A DNA stretch of 14,220 bases from JABMRF01 sp964434235 (GTDB lineage Bacteria > Patescibacteriota > Patescibacteriia > UBA11705 > JABHMO01). The position numbers and the translations under genes were made by a program. The notes below the pieces were generated by a model, which saw only the letters and a program-made list of their open reading frames with translations, made no database searches and was not told where the DNA came from. Of this stretch, positions 1-5,118 are shown piece after piece (the first letter of the stretch is position 1; the number at the start of each line of letters is the position of its first letter). Where the stretch lies: NCBI GenBank assembly GCA_964434235.1, contig CAYSUN010000031.1, positions 1 through 14,220 on the forward strand. Direction: 5' to 3'.

Positions 1-69
1 TGTAAATTTCCTAACTAATTCATTAATGCCTGTGCCTCTTGCTTTCTAATGCCCAGATTCATTTAAGTT
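1..69 (-). pseudogene. Possible decayed fragment, Ffh C-terminal-like (weak)
   Basis: On the minus strand one frame reads LNES-GH-stop-K-ARGTGINELVRKFT and runs off the left edge. The ARGTG..ELVRKF part recalls the M-domain helix of the signal recognition particle GTPase Ffh, where ARGSGT/AKGSGT is followed by a helix ending in L-x-KQF. An in-frame TAG and the absence of coding sequence to the right argue that it is a remnant or a chance match. The rest of positions 1-120 holds no gene that I can support. Confidence 0.15.
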
Positions 70-120
70 AACCCACTAAATAATAGAAAGTAATTTTATT
101 CAATAAATTTAGATTAAAGT

Positions 121-339
121 ATGTTTAGCCAGATTACAAACTTTCAAATTTTCAGCTTACCACTCGTTGCGTGGTTCGGAGCTTTGTGTTTAATTTGCAT
201 TTTATTTACAGCTTACATTTCAGTCATGAACAAAAAAGGCAAAACCAAAATTCCATTTAAATGGCACCCAATCATGGCCAAAATTTCCATTACCTTAATA
301 CTTATTCACGCTGGTTTATCTTTGGTAAAATATTTCTAA
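121..339 (+). CDS. Small two-helix membrane protein with H-x13-H helix, possible haem binder
   Basis: This is a 72-aa protein of unknown function. Residues about 10-34 and 49-70 form two hydrophobic helices joined by a basic loop (NKKGKTKIPFKWH), so both ends probably face the same side of the membrane. The second helix carries H49 and H63, 13 residues apart, in the context WHPIMAK...LILIHAGL. This resembles His-bearing helices of b-type cytochromes and ferric-reductase-like proteins, where paired His with this spacing hold two stacked haems. Haem binding is inference from spacing alone. No Shine-Dalgarno sequence precedes the ATG, as in most plus-strand genes here. It is followed after 10 bp by the next gene and then by tspO, so the three are probably one operon. 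TspO proteins bind porphyrins, which makes a haem link attractive but unproven. Confidence 0.7.
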   Translation: MFSQITNFQIFSLPLVAWFGALCLICILFTAYISVMNKKGKTKIPFKWHPIMAKISITLILIHAGLSLVKYF

Positions 340-349
340 ATAAACTCTC

Positions 350-733
350 ATGCAACATTCAAACTGGAATCAGAAAAAAAATAAAATTTATATTGTTTAT
401 AATGCTGATCAAAGTCTTAGTGGTTTTTTGTTAAATTGGTTAAACAGAATAATTTTCCCGAATACTTACAATTGCAATCTAACTAAACTCACACACGACA
501 AATTTGGTCTAAAAAAAGAATGGCAAGATTTTATCAGATCATTAAATCACGAAACTGAAATTTTGTATCGAAATGATTTTTTGCGTCAATTCCCTTTACC
601 TGATCCTGAATTCCCAACTATTTTCACTTACAATAATTCTCTTAAAATCCTTGTTGATCATAATCAAATAAACGCACTAAACTCATTGCCAGAATTAATT
701 AAAATAATCAAAGAAAAATTAAACTTACTTTAA
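350..733 (+). CDS. Thioredoxin-like hypothetical protein with degenerate CxxC
   Basis: This 127-aa soluble protein starts with a short beta strand (KIYIVYNAD) followed by a helix, then IFPNTYNCNLTKLTHDKFG. It resembles a small, widespread uncharacterised family that reads roughly YNAD...Y-x-C-x-x-C-x-LT-x-x-x-FG and may have a thioredoxin-like fold. Here the first Cys is kept (C42) but the second is Thr, so a disulfide exchange role looks lost or altered. The later segment WQDFIRSL...LYRNDFLRQF and the FPTIFTYNN strand fit the same family outline. The family recognition comes from memory of sequence patterns and is uncertain. The gene sits 10 bp after the 72-aa membrane protein and 4 bp before tspO, which suggests cotranscription and perhaps a shared redox or tetrapyrrole role. 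Confidence 0.7.
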   Translation: MQHSNWNQKKNKIYIVYNADQSLSGFLLNWLNRIIFPNTYNCNLTKLTHDKFGLKKEWQDFIRSLNHETEILYRNDFLRQFPLPDPEFPTIFTYNNSLKILVDHNQINALNSLPELIKIIKEKLNLL

Positions 734-737
734 CTGT

Positions 738-1196
738 ATGTTAAAACTTATTGCTTCAATTTTAATTTGCCAAGGCGCTGGTTTGCTTGGCTCAATTTTC
801 ACAACACCAAACATTAAAACTTGGTACGCTAGTTTGATTAGACCAGACATTGCTCCACCGAACTGGGTTTTTGGACCAGTTTGGACACTAATATTCACAT
901 TAATGGGAATTTCACTTTATCTGCTTTGGCGAAATGATTTCAAGGGCGCAAAATTAGCTTTGTTGTTTTTTGTCATTCAAATTGTTCTAAACATTTTTTG
1001 GTCAGTTTTATTTTTTGGATTACACAATCCTTTTTGGTCATTTATAGAAATTATTGTTTTATTAATCTTTATAATTTTAACTGCAATTTATTTTTGGAAA
1101 GCACACACTTGGGCTGGAGCACTTTTCATTCCTTATGTACTTTGGGTTAGTTTTGCTTCAATTCTAAATTTTGAATTTTGGCGGTTAAATTCATAG
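738..1196 (+). CDS. tspO: TspO/MBR (tryptophan-rich sensory) family protein
   Basis: This 152-aa integral membrane protein has five predicted helices, the usual length and topology for TspO/MBR (peripheral benzodiazepine receptor) proteins. Family signatures are plain: WYASL-x-RP-x-x-APPNWVFGPVWT after helix 1, then VLNIFWSVLFFGLHNPFWS in helices 3-4, and a final helix with NFEFWRLN. Members bind porphyrins and act in tetrapyrrole handling or stress signalling; the ligand here is not determined. The start lies 4 bp after the upstream stop, so translation is probably coupled, and there is no SD. The gene ends the three-gene plus-strand operon that begins at 121. No clear terminator follows; a 330-bp low-complexity spacer does. 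Confidence 0.93.
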   Translation: MLKLIASILICQGAGLLGSIFTTPNIKTWYASLIRPDIAPPNWVFGPVWTLIFTLMGISLYLLWRNDFKGAKLALLFFVIQIVLNIFWSVLFFGLHNPFWSFIEIIVLLIFIILTAIYFWKAHTWAGALFIPYVLWVSFASILNFEFWRLNS

Positions 1197-1420
1197 AACA
1201 TTTAAACAATTAAACACTTAATCATTTAAACACTTAATCATAGGACATAGAACATGGAACATAAATCATAAAATCATTTAAACACTTAATCACTAAAACA
1301 AGAAATCAATAAAACATAAAAACAAGAAAACAATGAACACAGAACACGGAACACGGAACAAATACTTAAGCTGGTTTATTGCTTATTGTTTAACGTTTAA
1401 TATTTAACATTTACTGTTTG

Positions 1421-1435
1421 TTTACTTAACACTTA
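1421..1435. repeat. Left arm of inverted repeat around the VIT1-family gene
   Basis: TTTACTTAACACTTA is the exact reverse complement of the sequence obtained on the right of the gene (2015-2025 plus 2053-2056) once the 20-bp palindrome and one 7-bp repeat are removed. Smaller matching pieces lie closer to the gene in mirrored order: TTTTATTTAC (1495-1504) with GTAAATAAAA (2001-2010), and ATTTACCC (1513-1520) with GGGTAAAT (1999-2006). Confidence 0.5.
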
Positions 1436-1441
1436 CTTTTA

Positions 1442-1478
1442 CCCCGAACTATAACGCTATAAGACGTTAAGTTCAGGG
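1442..1478. repeat. Imperfect 37-nt hairpin, possible micro-insertion
   Basis: The left arm CCCCGAACTATAACG and right arm CGTTAAGTTCAGGG pair as CCC, GAACT and TAACG blocks with one mismatch and one bulged base; the loop is CTATAAGA. It is more GC-rich than its surroundings. A 6-bp direct repeat CTTTTA flanks it (1436-1441 and 1484-1489), which could be a target duplication of a segment spanning 1442-1483. No T-run follows, so a terminator is less likely. Confidence 0.5.
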
Positions 1479-1526
1479 CAAGCCTTTTAACTTATTTTAT
1501 TTACTGTTTATCATTTACCCACTATT

Positions 1527-1994
1527 ATGAAAAATGCAATTAAAAAAGGCTTTAGTTTTGGTCTAACTTCTGGAATAATAACAACTCTTGGTTTAATTAT
1601 TGGCTTGACTTTTAGTACTGAAAATAAAACTGTTGTAATAGCAGGAATTTTAACTATTGCGATAGCTGATAGTTTATCTGACGCCCTTGGCATTCACATT
1701 TCAGAAGAAGCAGAAAACAAAAGATCACATAAACAAGTTTGGCAAGCGACCTTCGCAACCTTGGCCACTAAGTTTGTTTTTGCTTTAACTTTTGCTGTTC
1801 CAATTATTTTTGTCAGCTTAAAAACTGCTTTAATTATAAATATTTTTTGGGGATTAGCATGGTTGTGGTTATTCAGTTTTTATATGGCTAAAAAAAATAA
1901 AAAAAGTCCAACTGCAGTCGTAGCTGAGCATTTGTTAATTGCTGTGTTCGTTATTGTGGTAACCTACTTTGTGGGAATATTTTTAAAAGTGTAA
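1527..1994 (+). CDS. VIT1/CCC1-type transporter, short form
   Basis: This 155-aa membrane protein is related to the VIT1/CCC1 family of iron/manganese transporters. The match rests on the first two helices, GLTSGIITTLGLIIGL and VVIAGILTIAIADSLSDALG, followed by HISEEAENKRSHKQ, where the family usually places conserved acidic and amide residues at the membrane surface. Three more helices follow (about 82-103, 105-120 and 133-153). It lacks the large cytoplasmic metal-binding helical domain seen in plant VIT1, and at about 155 residues is shorter than typical members near 230. Metal specificity cannot be read from the sequence. There is no SD before the ATG. The gene stands alone between two low-complexity blocks that mirror each other, and the right block carries a 20-bp palindrome. 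Confidence 0.8.
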   Translation: MKNAIKKGFSFGLTSGIITTLGLIIGLTFSTENKTVVIAGILTIAIADSLSDALGIHISEEAENKRSHKQVWQATFATLATKFVFALTFAVPIIFVSLKTALIINIFWGLAWLWLFSFYMAKKNKKSPTAVVAEHLLIAVFVIVVTYFVGIFLKV

Positions 1995-2025
1995 TTAAGG
2001 GTAAATAAAAGTATTAAGTGTTAAG

Positions 2026-2045
2026 CCTGCCTGCCGGCAGGCAGG
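2026..2045. repeat. Perfect 20-bp palindrome with flanking 7-bp direct repeats
   Basis: CCTGCCTGCCGGCAGGCAGG is its own reverse complement and is very GC-rich in AT-rich DNA. It is flanked by TGTTAAG at 2019-2025 and again at 2046-2052. Removing the palindrome and one TGTTAAG restores TAAGTGTTAAGTAAA, which pairs perfectly with 1421-1435. This is good internal evidence that the palindrome was inserted with a target duplication. From memory, similar palindromes are dispersed in CPR genomes. Confidence 0.75.
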
Positions 2046-2136
2046 TGTTAAGTAAAAAGGGGAAAGTTAAAAATTAAAAGTTAAAAATAAATACAGGAAC
2101 ATTAAACATTAAAAAAATAAAAATATAAACAAACAA

Positions 2137-2167
2137 AAAAACAGACTTTTTAACGAGTGCTGTTTTT
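2137..2167 (-). terminator. Rho-independent terminator of the DUF6390-like gene
   Basis: On the minus strand AAAAACAG-c-ACT pairs with AGT-CTGTTTTT around an 8-nt loop, followed by a T-rich tract. The hairpin overlaps the stop codon at 2166-2168. The plus-strand version also ends in T-rich sequence, so it could work both ways. Confidence 0.6.
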
Positions 2168-2942
2168 ATTTAACTAAGTGTAAATTATGTAAGGTGTATT
2201 TTTCTAGGTTCTTAACTTGTTCTTTTGTTAATTTATCACAAACCCAACCCCAATGAATAGAAACCCAATCTCCGATTTGAGGATTTTCGATAAATGATTC
2301 GCCGAGCATTTTATATTGGACCTTTATCACCTGCGGTGGAGAAAAAATCAATCTTGAATCTTGGACAGAATAAAATTCCGTCCCTGAGTTTACGTCGGCC
2401 ATACTTAAACGTGGTGATTCAACTTCTAACTCTAAATCGCCGACGCGAATGATTTTTCCCCAAGAAATTCGACATTGATCCATTGTATCGAGAATATTGG
2501 GCAAGATCGTTAAACCTGAGCGAAGCCAAACATTAAAAACATGAAAACTGTGATGAGGCAAAGCTTGGCCTGGAATTTCTCCCATCATTAATTCAAATTG
2601 TTTATTCGTCATTTTCTTTTTTAAATGCAACCCATCAACAAAATGATTATACAAACCTCTAATTTTCACATTTTCTAATAAATTATTACCAATCCAATAC
2701 GCTTCCACAACTCGATAATCAAAAGGATCACGAATATTGTTTTCTTTGGCAATCAATTTTAAATATGGATAAAGAGTTTCAAACTCGCCAAGAACATTAT
2801 TCAGATAAGCATTAGCATCATTAGTAGCTGTTAATTCAAAAAGAGTCGCATTTTGGTCACCACCACAATACTGTAATTTATTGGGCATAAACGCATAACG
2901 CGAGCATAAAAGTAGTCCAGATTGAAAATTATTATTGACCAT
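2166..2942 (-). CDS. DUF6390-like protein, possible HypC-like C-terminus
   Basis: This 258-aa soluble protein of unknown function resembles DUF6390. The N-terminus has LCSRYAFMPNKLQYCGG, then FETLYPYLKLIAKENNI, then DPFDYRVVEAYWIGNNLLE, all signature-like stretches. A second region has PGQALPHHSFHVFNVW. The last 100 residues look like a small beta barrel plus helix: WGKIIRV, PPQVIKVQYKML and GDWVSIHWGWVCDKLTKEQ. The last piece resembles the GD-x-V-x-VH-x-GF-x-x-x-K-x pattern of the hydrogenase maturation chaperone HypC. No hydrogenase gene is in the window, so that link is only a structural hint. A promoter-like TTGTTA-18-TATAAT lies upstream. There is no SD. The gene follows tRNA-Thr on the same strand and ends in its own terminator. 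Confidence 0.75.
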   Translation of the reverse strand: MVNNNFQSGLLLCSRYAFMPNKLQYCGGDQNATLFELTATNDANAYLNNVLGEFETLYPYLKLIAKENNIRDPFDYRVVEAYWIGNNLLENVKIRGLYNHFVDGLHLKKKMTNKQFELMMGEIPGQALPHHSFHVFNVWLRSGLTILPNILDTMDQCRISWGKIIRVGDLELEVESPRLSMADVNSGTEFYSVQDSRLIFSPPQVIKVQYKMLGESFIENPQIGDWVSIHWGWVCDKLTKEQVKNLEKYTLHNLHLVK

Positions 2943-2968
2943 TAATTTATTTAAAAATAAAAGACTAA

Positions 2969-2998
2969 ATTATAATCTTAACTTTGCGCACTTAACAA
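2969..2998 (-). promoter_or_regulatory. Promoter of the DUF6390-like gene
   Basis: On the minus strand TTGTTA (2998-2993), an 18-nt spacer and a perfect TATAAT (2974-2969) lie between the tRNA gene and the coding start at 2942. It gives the downstream gene an independent start even though the tRNA and integrase lie upstream in the same direction. Confidence 0.55.
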
Positions 2999-3029
2999 TA
3001 TTATTAAACTTAGAAATATAGTTAAAAAA

Positions 3030-3105
3030 TGGAGCCGAAACCGGGAGTCAGACCCGGGACCTCTGCTTTACGAAAGCATTGCTCTACCAACTGAGCTATT
3101 CCGGC
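3030..3105 (-). tRNA. tRNA-Thr (anticodon CGT), CCA encoded, unusual T-loop
   Basis: This 76-nt gene folds as a full cloverleaf: acceptor GCCGGAA/TTTCGGC with one G-T pair, D-stem GCTC/GAGC with loop AGTTGGTA, anticodon stem ATGCT/AGCAG (outer A-G mismatch) with loop TTCGTAA, T-stem CCGGG/CCCGG, discriminator T and encoded CCA. Anticodon CGT reads ACG (Thr). The T-loop is TCTGACT instead of the usual TTCRANY, so positions 55 and 56 are C and T in place of T and C. That would disturb the normal G18-psi55 and G19-C56 contacts with the D-loop GG. A run of six T follows the CCA. Its 5' end is 3 bp from the integrase stop. Confidence 0.93.
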
Positions 3106-3108
3106 AAA

Positions 3109-3963
3109 TTATAATAAATCAAAAGGACTTAATAAATTCTGAATCGCCTTGTTCGTGACTTGAGTGTAAATTTGCGTTGTTTCTAATTTTTTATGACCCA
3201 ACAATTTTTGTATATAACGAATATCTGTACCATTTTCAAGCAAATGAGTAGCAAAAGAATGACGTAAACTGTGACAAGTTGCTGGTTTTTTTATTTTAGC
3301 TTGTTTTAACGCTTTAGCAAATACTTTTTGCAAAGAACGCACAGTCAAATGATGATCTTTCCGACCAGTAATAACATAATCATTAGTTAATTTATTATTA
3401 ACAAAAGTTTTTAATTCATCAGCCAACTTCGTGGGCAAAATTGTTATCCTGTCCTTATTACCTTTGCCTAACTTAACGTGAATTACCTTTCTTTCAAAGT
3501 CTAAATCACCCACTTTTAGATTAGCGATTTCCGCCACTCTAAGTCCACTTCCATACATTATACTTAAAGCTAAACGATGCTTTTGATTCTCAATACAATT
3601 TAATAGCTGAGAAATTTCTTTCAAGTTTAGCACAACGGGCAAGGTTTGAGATTTTTTTGGATGTTGTATATCAACGAAAAATTTTCTTTTCAAGATCTTC
3701 TGATAATAAAATTTCAAAGCATTCAAAATAACGCTAATAGTCGATGCGCTAGCACCAGAATGGCGACGATTTTCCAAATACCTTTTTATATCATTATTGT
3801 TAATATCACGTGGTGACTTTTTCGTCCATTCCAGAAAATTCAGGTTAATATTAATGTATGATTGGCACGTTTTAGGTGAATAATTACGTAACTTTAGTTG
3901 ATTCTTTAAGTTGATAAGTGAATCTAAATGTTTTGATTTTAAATTTTGATCTGCTATAATCAT
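3109..3963 (-). CDS. Tyrosine recombinase/integrase (Xer/IntI-like)
   Basis: This 284-aa site-specific recombinase has an N-terminal SAM-like DNA-binding domain (about 12-95; KLRNYSPKTCQSY opens it) and a C-terminal catalytic domain. All catalytic residues are visible: R142 in GSGLRVAEI, Lys in GKGNKDR (166-172), H231-x-x-R234 in HSLRH, H257 in LLGHK and nucleophile Y266 in TTQIYTQV. The segment KPATCHSLRHSFATHLL and the SPFDLL ending closely echo integron integrases (KPATPHTLRHSFAT, SPLD-x-L). However, only about 60 residues separate the GKG hairpin from HSLRH, so the extra helix region of classical IntI is absent and the protein is Xer-sized. It diverges from the cassette array as intI does, has its own TTGAAG-18-TATAAT promoter inside site A, and ends 3 bp before tRNA-Thr. 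A plain Xer chromosome-dimer recombinase is the main alternative. Confidence 0.93.
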   Translation of the reverse strand: MIIADQNLKSKHLDSLINLKNQLKLRNYSPKTCQSYININLNFLEWTKKSPRDINNNDIKRYLENRRHSGASASTISVILNALKFYYQKILKRKFFVDIQHPKKSQTLPVVLNLKEISQLLNCIENQKHRLALSIMYGSGLRVAEIANLKVGDLDFERKVIHVKLGKGNKDRITILPTKLADELKTFVNNKLTNDYVITGRKDHHLTVRSLQKVFAKALKQAKIKKPATCHSLRHSFATHLLENGTDIRYIQKLLGHKKLETTQIYTQVTNKAIQNLLSPFDLL

Positions 3964-3996
3964 AATATGTTTATGAATAACCTAAAAAATTATTCT

Positions 3997-4067
3997 TAAC
4001 TCCTTTTATGCTCTAATTATACCACAGCCTTAATGTCGACTTCAACAAAGTCGCATAAAAGGAGTTA
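3997..4067. other. Site A: 15-bp inverted repeat, candidate attI/attC platform
   Basis: TAACTCCTTTTATGC (3997-4011) and GCATAAAAGGAGTTA (4053-4067) are perfect 15-bp complements separated by 41 nt. The outer ends are TAAC...GTTA as in attC R''/R' boxes, with GTTATCT at 4064-4070. A smaller hairpin CGACTT-CAACA-AAGTCG (4037-4053) lies in the loop. Unlike classical attC it has no internal bulges. It lies between the divergent integrase and the first cassette gene, where attI is expected. Confidence 0.6.
4016..4045 (-). promoter_or_regulatory. Integrase promoter inside site A
   Basis: On the minus strand TTGAAG (4045-4040), an 18-nt spacer and a perfect TATAAT (4021-4016) preceded by TGG (an extended -10) point to the integrase. 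The promoter lies entirely between the two arms of the site A palindrome, and the start point would fall in the left arm. Binding of the recombinase to the arms could repress its own gene, as described for classical integrons; that is inference. Confidence 0.6.
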
Positions 4068-4074
4068 TCTGTAA

Positions 4075-4088
4075 TTCCCAAAGCACGC
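4075..4088. repeat. Cassette 1 inverted repeat, left arm
   Basis: TTCCCAAAGCACGC is the exact reverse complement of 4891-4904. It begins 10 nt after the putative crossover G4064|T4065. Confidence 0.8.
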
Positions 4089-4132
4089 TTAAAATAGTAA
4101 AGTATTTAAAATTTAGAAATCATCACAAAAAT

Positions 4133-4879
4133 ATGGCAGAATTTAGTGGCGTTAGAGCCAATTTATACAAAGAATGTTTAAGAGAATTTCCTCACGCTAG
4201 AGACGAAGATATTGAGGTCATGAAAAAATATCTTGCACCAAAAGAAAATGAAGTTGTTTTAGAGGTTGGAGCTGGAAGCGGTTTTTTTTCTGGAATATTA
4301 TCTGATATGGTAAACCAACTTATTGTATCAGACCCTTCAAATGAACAATTAGAGGAAGTAAAAAGTTTAAAGAAAAAGAATATAAAATTAATCGAAGAGG
4401 GTGCTGATACTCTTACATTAGAAAAAGAAATCGTTGATGCTATTTGGTCTTTTGGTGCGATACATCATTGCTTTAATAAAACAAAGTCTTTTCAAAATTT
4501 TGCAAGAATACTAAAAAAGAATGGAAGAATAATTATTGCCGATGTTTGGCATGGCTCAAAATTAGCCAAACACTTTGATGACAAAGTTGCAAAATTTTGT
4601 GTAACAGGACATGAAGTTGCTTTTTGGACAGATGAATTCGCCGAAAGCCTTTGTTTTCTATCTGGTTTAGAGAAACCAAAAATATATGACCTCAATATAA
4701 AGTGGAAATTTAAAACTAAAGAAGAGATTGGAACATTCTTGTATAAAATTCATGCAATGACTAAAACAACTCCTCAAGAATGTTTAAAAGGTGCTGAGGA
4801 AATTCTCGGAATTGAAAAAAAGAATGGAATGTATTGTCTAAATTGGCCGATGAAAGTGATGATTTCTAAAAAGAAGTAA
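4133..4879 (+). CDS. Class I SAM-dependent methyltransferase (cassette 1)
   Basis: This 248-aa soluble enzyme has a Rossmann methyltransferase domain. Motif I is VVLEVGAGSGF (41-51), binding S-adenosylmethionine; the acidic end of strand 2 is IVSDPSNEQ (D67); the strand 4 region is VDAIWSFGAIHHC (101-113), then LKKNGRIIIADV after it. The FGAIHHC pattern is like UbiE/COQ5-type and other Methyltransf_11/25 enzymes. The C-terminal 80 residues (TDEFAESL... through MKVMISKKK) form an insertion plus cap that may set substrate choice; the substrate cannot be told. There is no SD, and the nearest upstream promoter is unclear, which fits a promoterless cassette. The ORF is bracketed by a private 14-bp inverted repeat (4075-4088 and 4891-4904). 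Confidence 0.88.
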   Translation: MAEFSGVRANLYKECLREFPHARDEDIEVMKKYLAPKENEVVLEVGAGSGFFSGILSDMVNQLIVSDPSNEQLEEVKSLKKKNIKLIEEGADTLTLEKEIVDAIWSFGAIHHCFNKTKSFQNFARILKKNGRIIIADVWHGSKLAKHFDDKVAKFCVTGHEVAFWTDEFAESLCFLSGLEKPKIYDLNIKWKFKTKEEIGTFLYKIHAMTKTTPQECLKGAEEILGIEKKNGMYCLNWPMKVMISKKK

Positions 4880-4890
4880 GCATCTAAGAC

Positions 4891-4904
4891 GCGTGCTTTG
4901 GGAA
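4891..4904. repeat. Cassette 1 inverted repeat, right arm
   Basis: GCGTGCTTTGGGAA pairs perfectly with 4075-4088. It starts 11 nt after the methyltransferase stop. The following 4906-4958 is a GC-rich stretch of CGCT/CTCG words that is strikingly unlike the AT-rich genes around it. Confidence 0.8.
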
Positions 4905-4960
4905 CTTGCTCCGCTTCGCTACGCACCCCGCTGCGCTCTCCTCGTTTCACTCGTCGGGAC

Positions 4961-5056
4961 AGATAACAAGGGATAAAAGGAAAATTGCTGGGCTCGCAAT
5001 TTTCCCAAATTTTCTCCGCTACGCTACGAAAACTTCTTTTATCCCCGATGTTATAT
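4961..5056 (+). other. Site B: attC-like recombination site
   Basis: The left box ATAAC (4963-4967) pairs with GTTAT (5050-5054). After an unequal spacer (AA against CGAT) the inner arms GGGATAAAAG (4970-4979) and CTTTTATCCC (5036-5045) pair perfectly over 10 bp. The variable loop region holds a 10-bp hairpin GGAAAATTGC/GCAATTTTCC (4979-4988, 4996-5005) and a TTTTC/GAAAA hairpin (5010-5014, 5028-5032). The plan of R'', spacer, L'', structured loop, L', spacer and R' is that of an integron attC, here about 96 nt; the TAACAA...GTTAT ends recall Vibrio cholerae repeats. The crossover would fall at G5050|T5051. Confidence 0.7.
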
Positions 5057-5060
5057 GAAA

Positions 5061-5075
5061 TAATTATCGGCGGCC
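5061..5075. repeat. Cassette 2 inverted repeat, left arm
   Basis: TAATTATCGGCGGCC is the exact reverse complement of 6283-6297; with one mismatch the match extends to 5080. It starts 10 nt after the putative crossover G5050|T5051, the same offset as in cassette 1. Confidence 0.8.
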
Positions 5076-5118
5076 TTTAATCCAAAACTTTATATTTTAT
5101 CAAATTTTTAAATACATT

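Larger units (their letters stand above)
1197..1526. repeat. Low-complexity intergenic block with repeated words
   Basis: This 330-bp stretch has no supportable gene. It is built from a small vocabulary (TTTAAACACTTAATCA, GAACAC/GGAACA, TTTAACATTTA, TTACTTAACACTTA). A perfect 20-bp direct repeat, ATCATTTAAACACTTAATCA, lies at 1221-1240 and 1273-1292. A tandem of GGAACAC-like units lies near 1338-1361. The right half contains the arms of an inverted repeat shared with the far side of the next gene, and a hairpin at 1442-1478. Confidence 0.6.

Noticed and set aside
1221..1292. Two 20-bp direct repeats 52 bp apart, as a possible CRISPR start
   Set aside because: Only two full copies, very low complexity, no further regular spacing and no cas gene.
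1442..1478. Hairpin containing TATAACG...CGTTAAGT read as an attC site
   Set aside because: The loop is only 8 nt, there is no room for attC inner boxes, and it does not lie between cassette-like genes.
3030..3963. tRNA plus integrase read as a tRNA-inserted prophage or island
   Set aside because: No phage genes are visible, no second copy of the tRNA 3' end was noticed, and the tRNA's 3' end points away from the integrase; the integron reading explains more.
4492..4695. Minus-strand open frame inside the methyltransferase
   Set aside because: The plus-strand frame carries clear methyltransferase motifs over the same bases; the reverse frame has no recognisable features.
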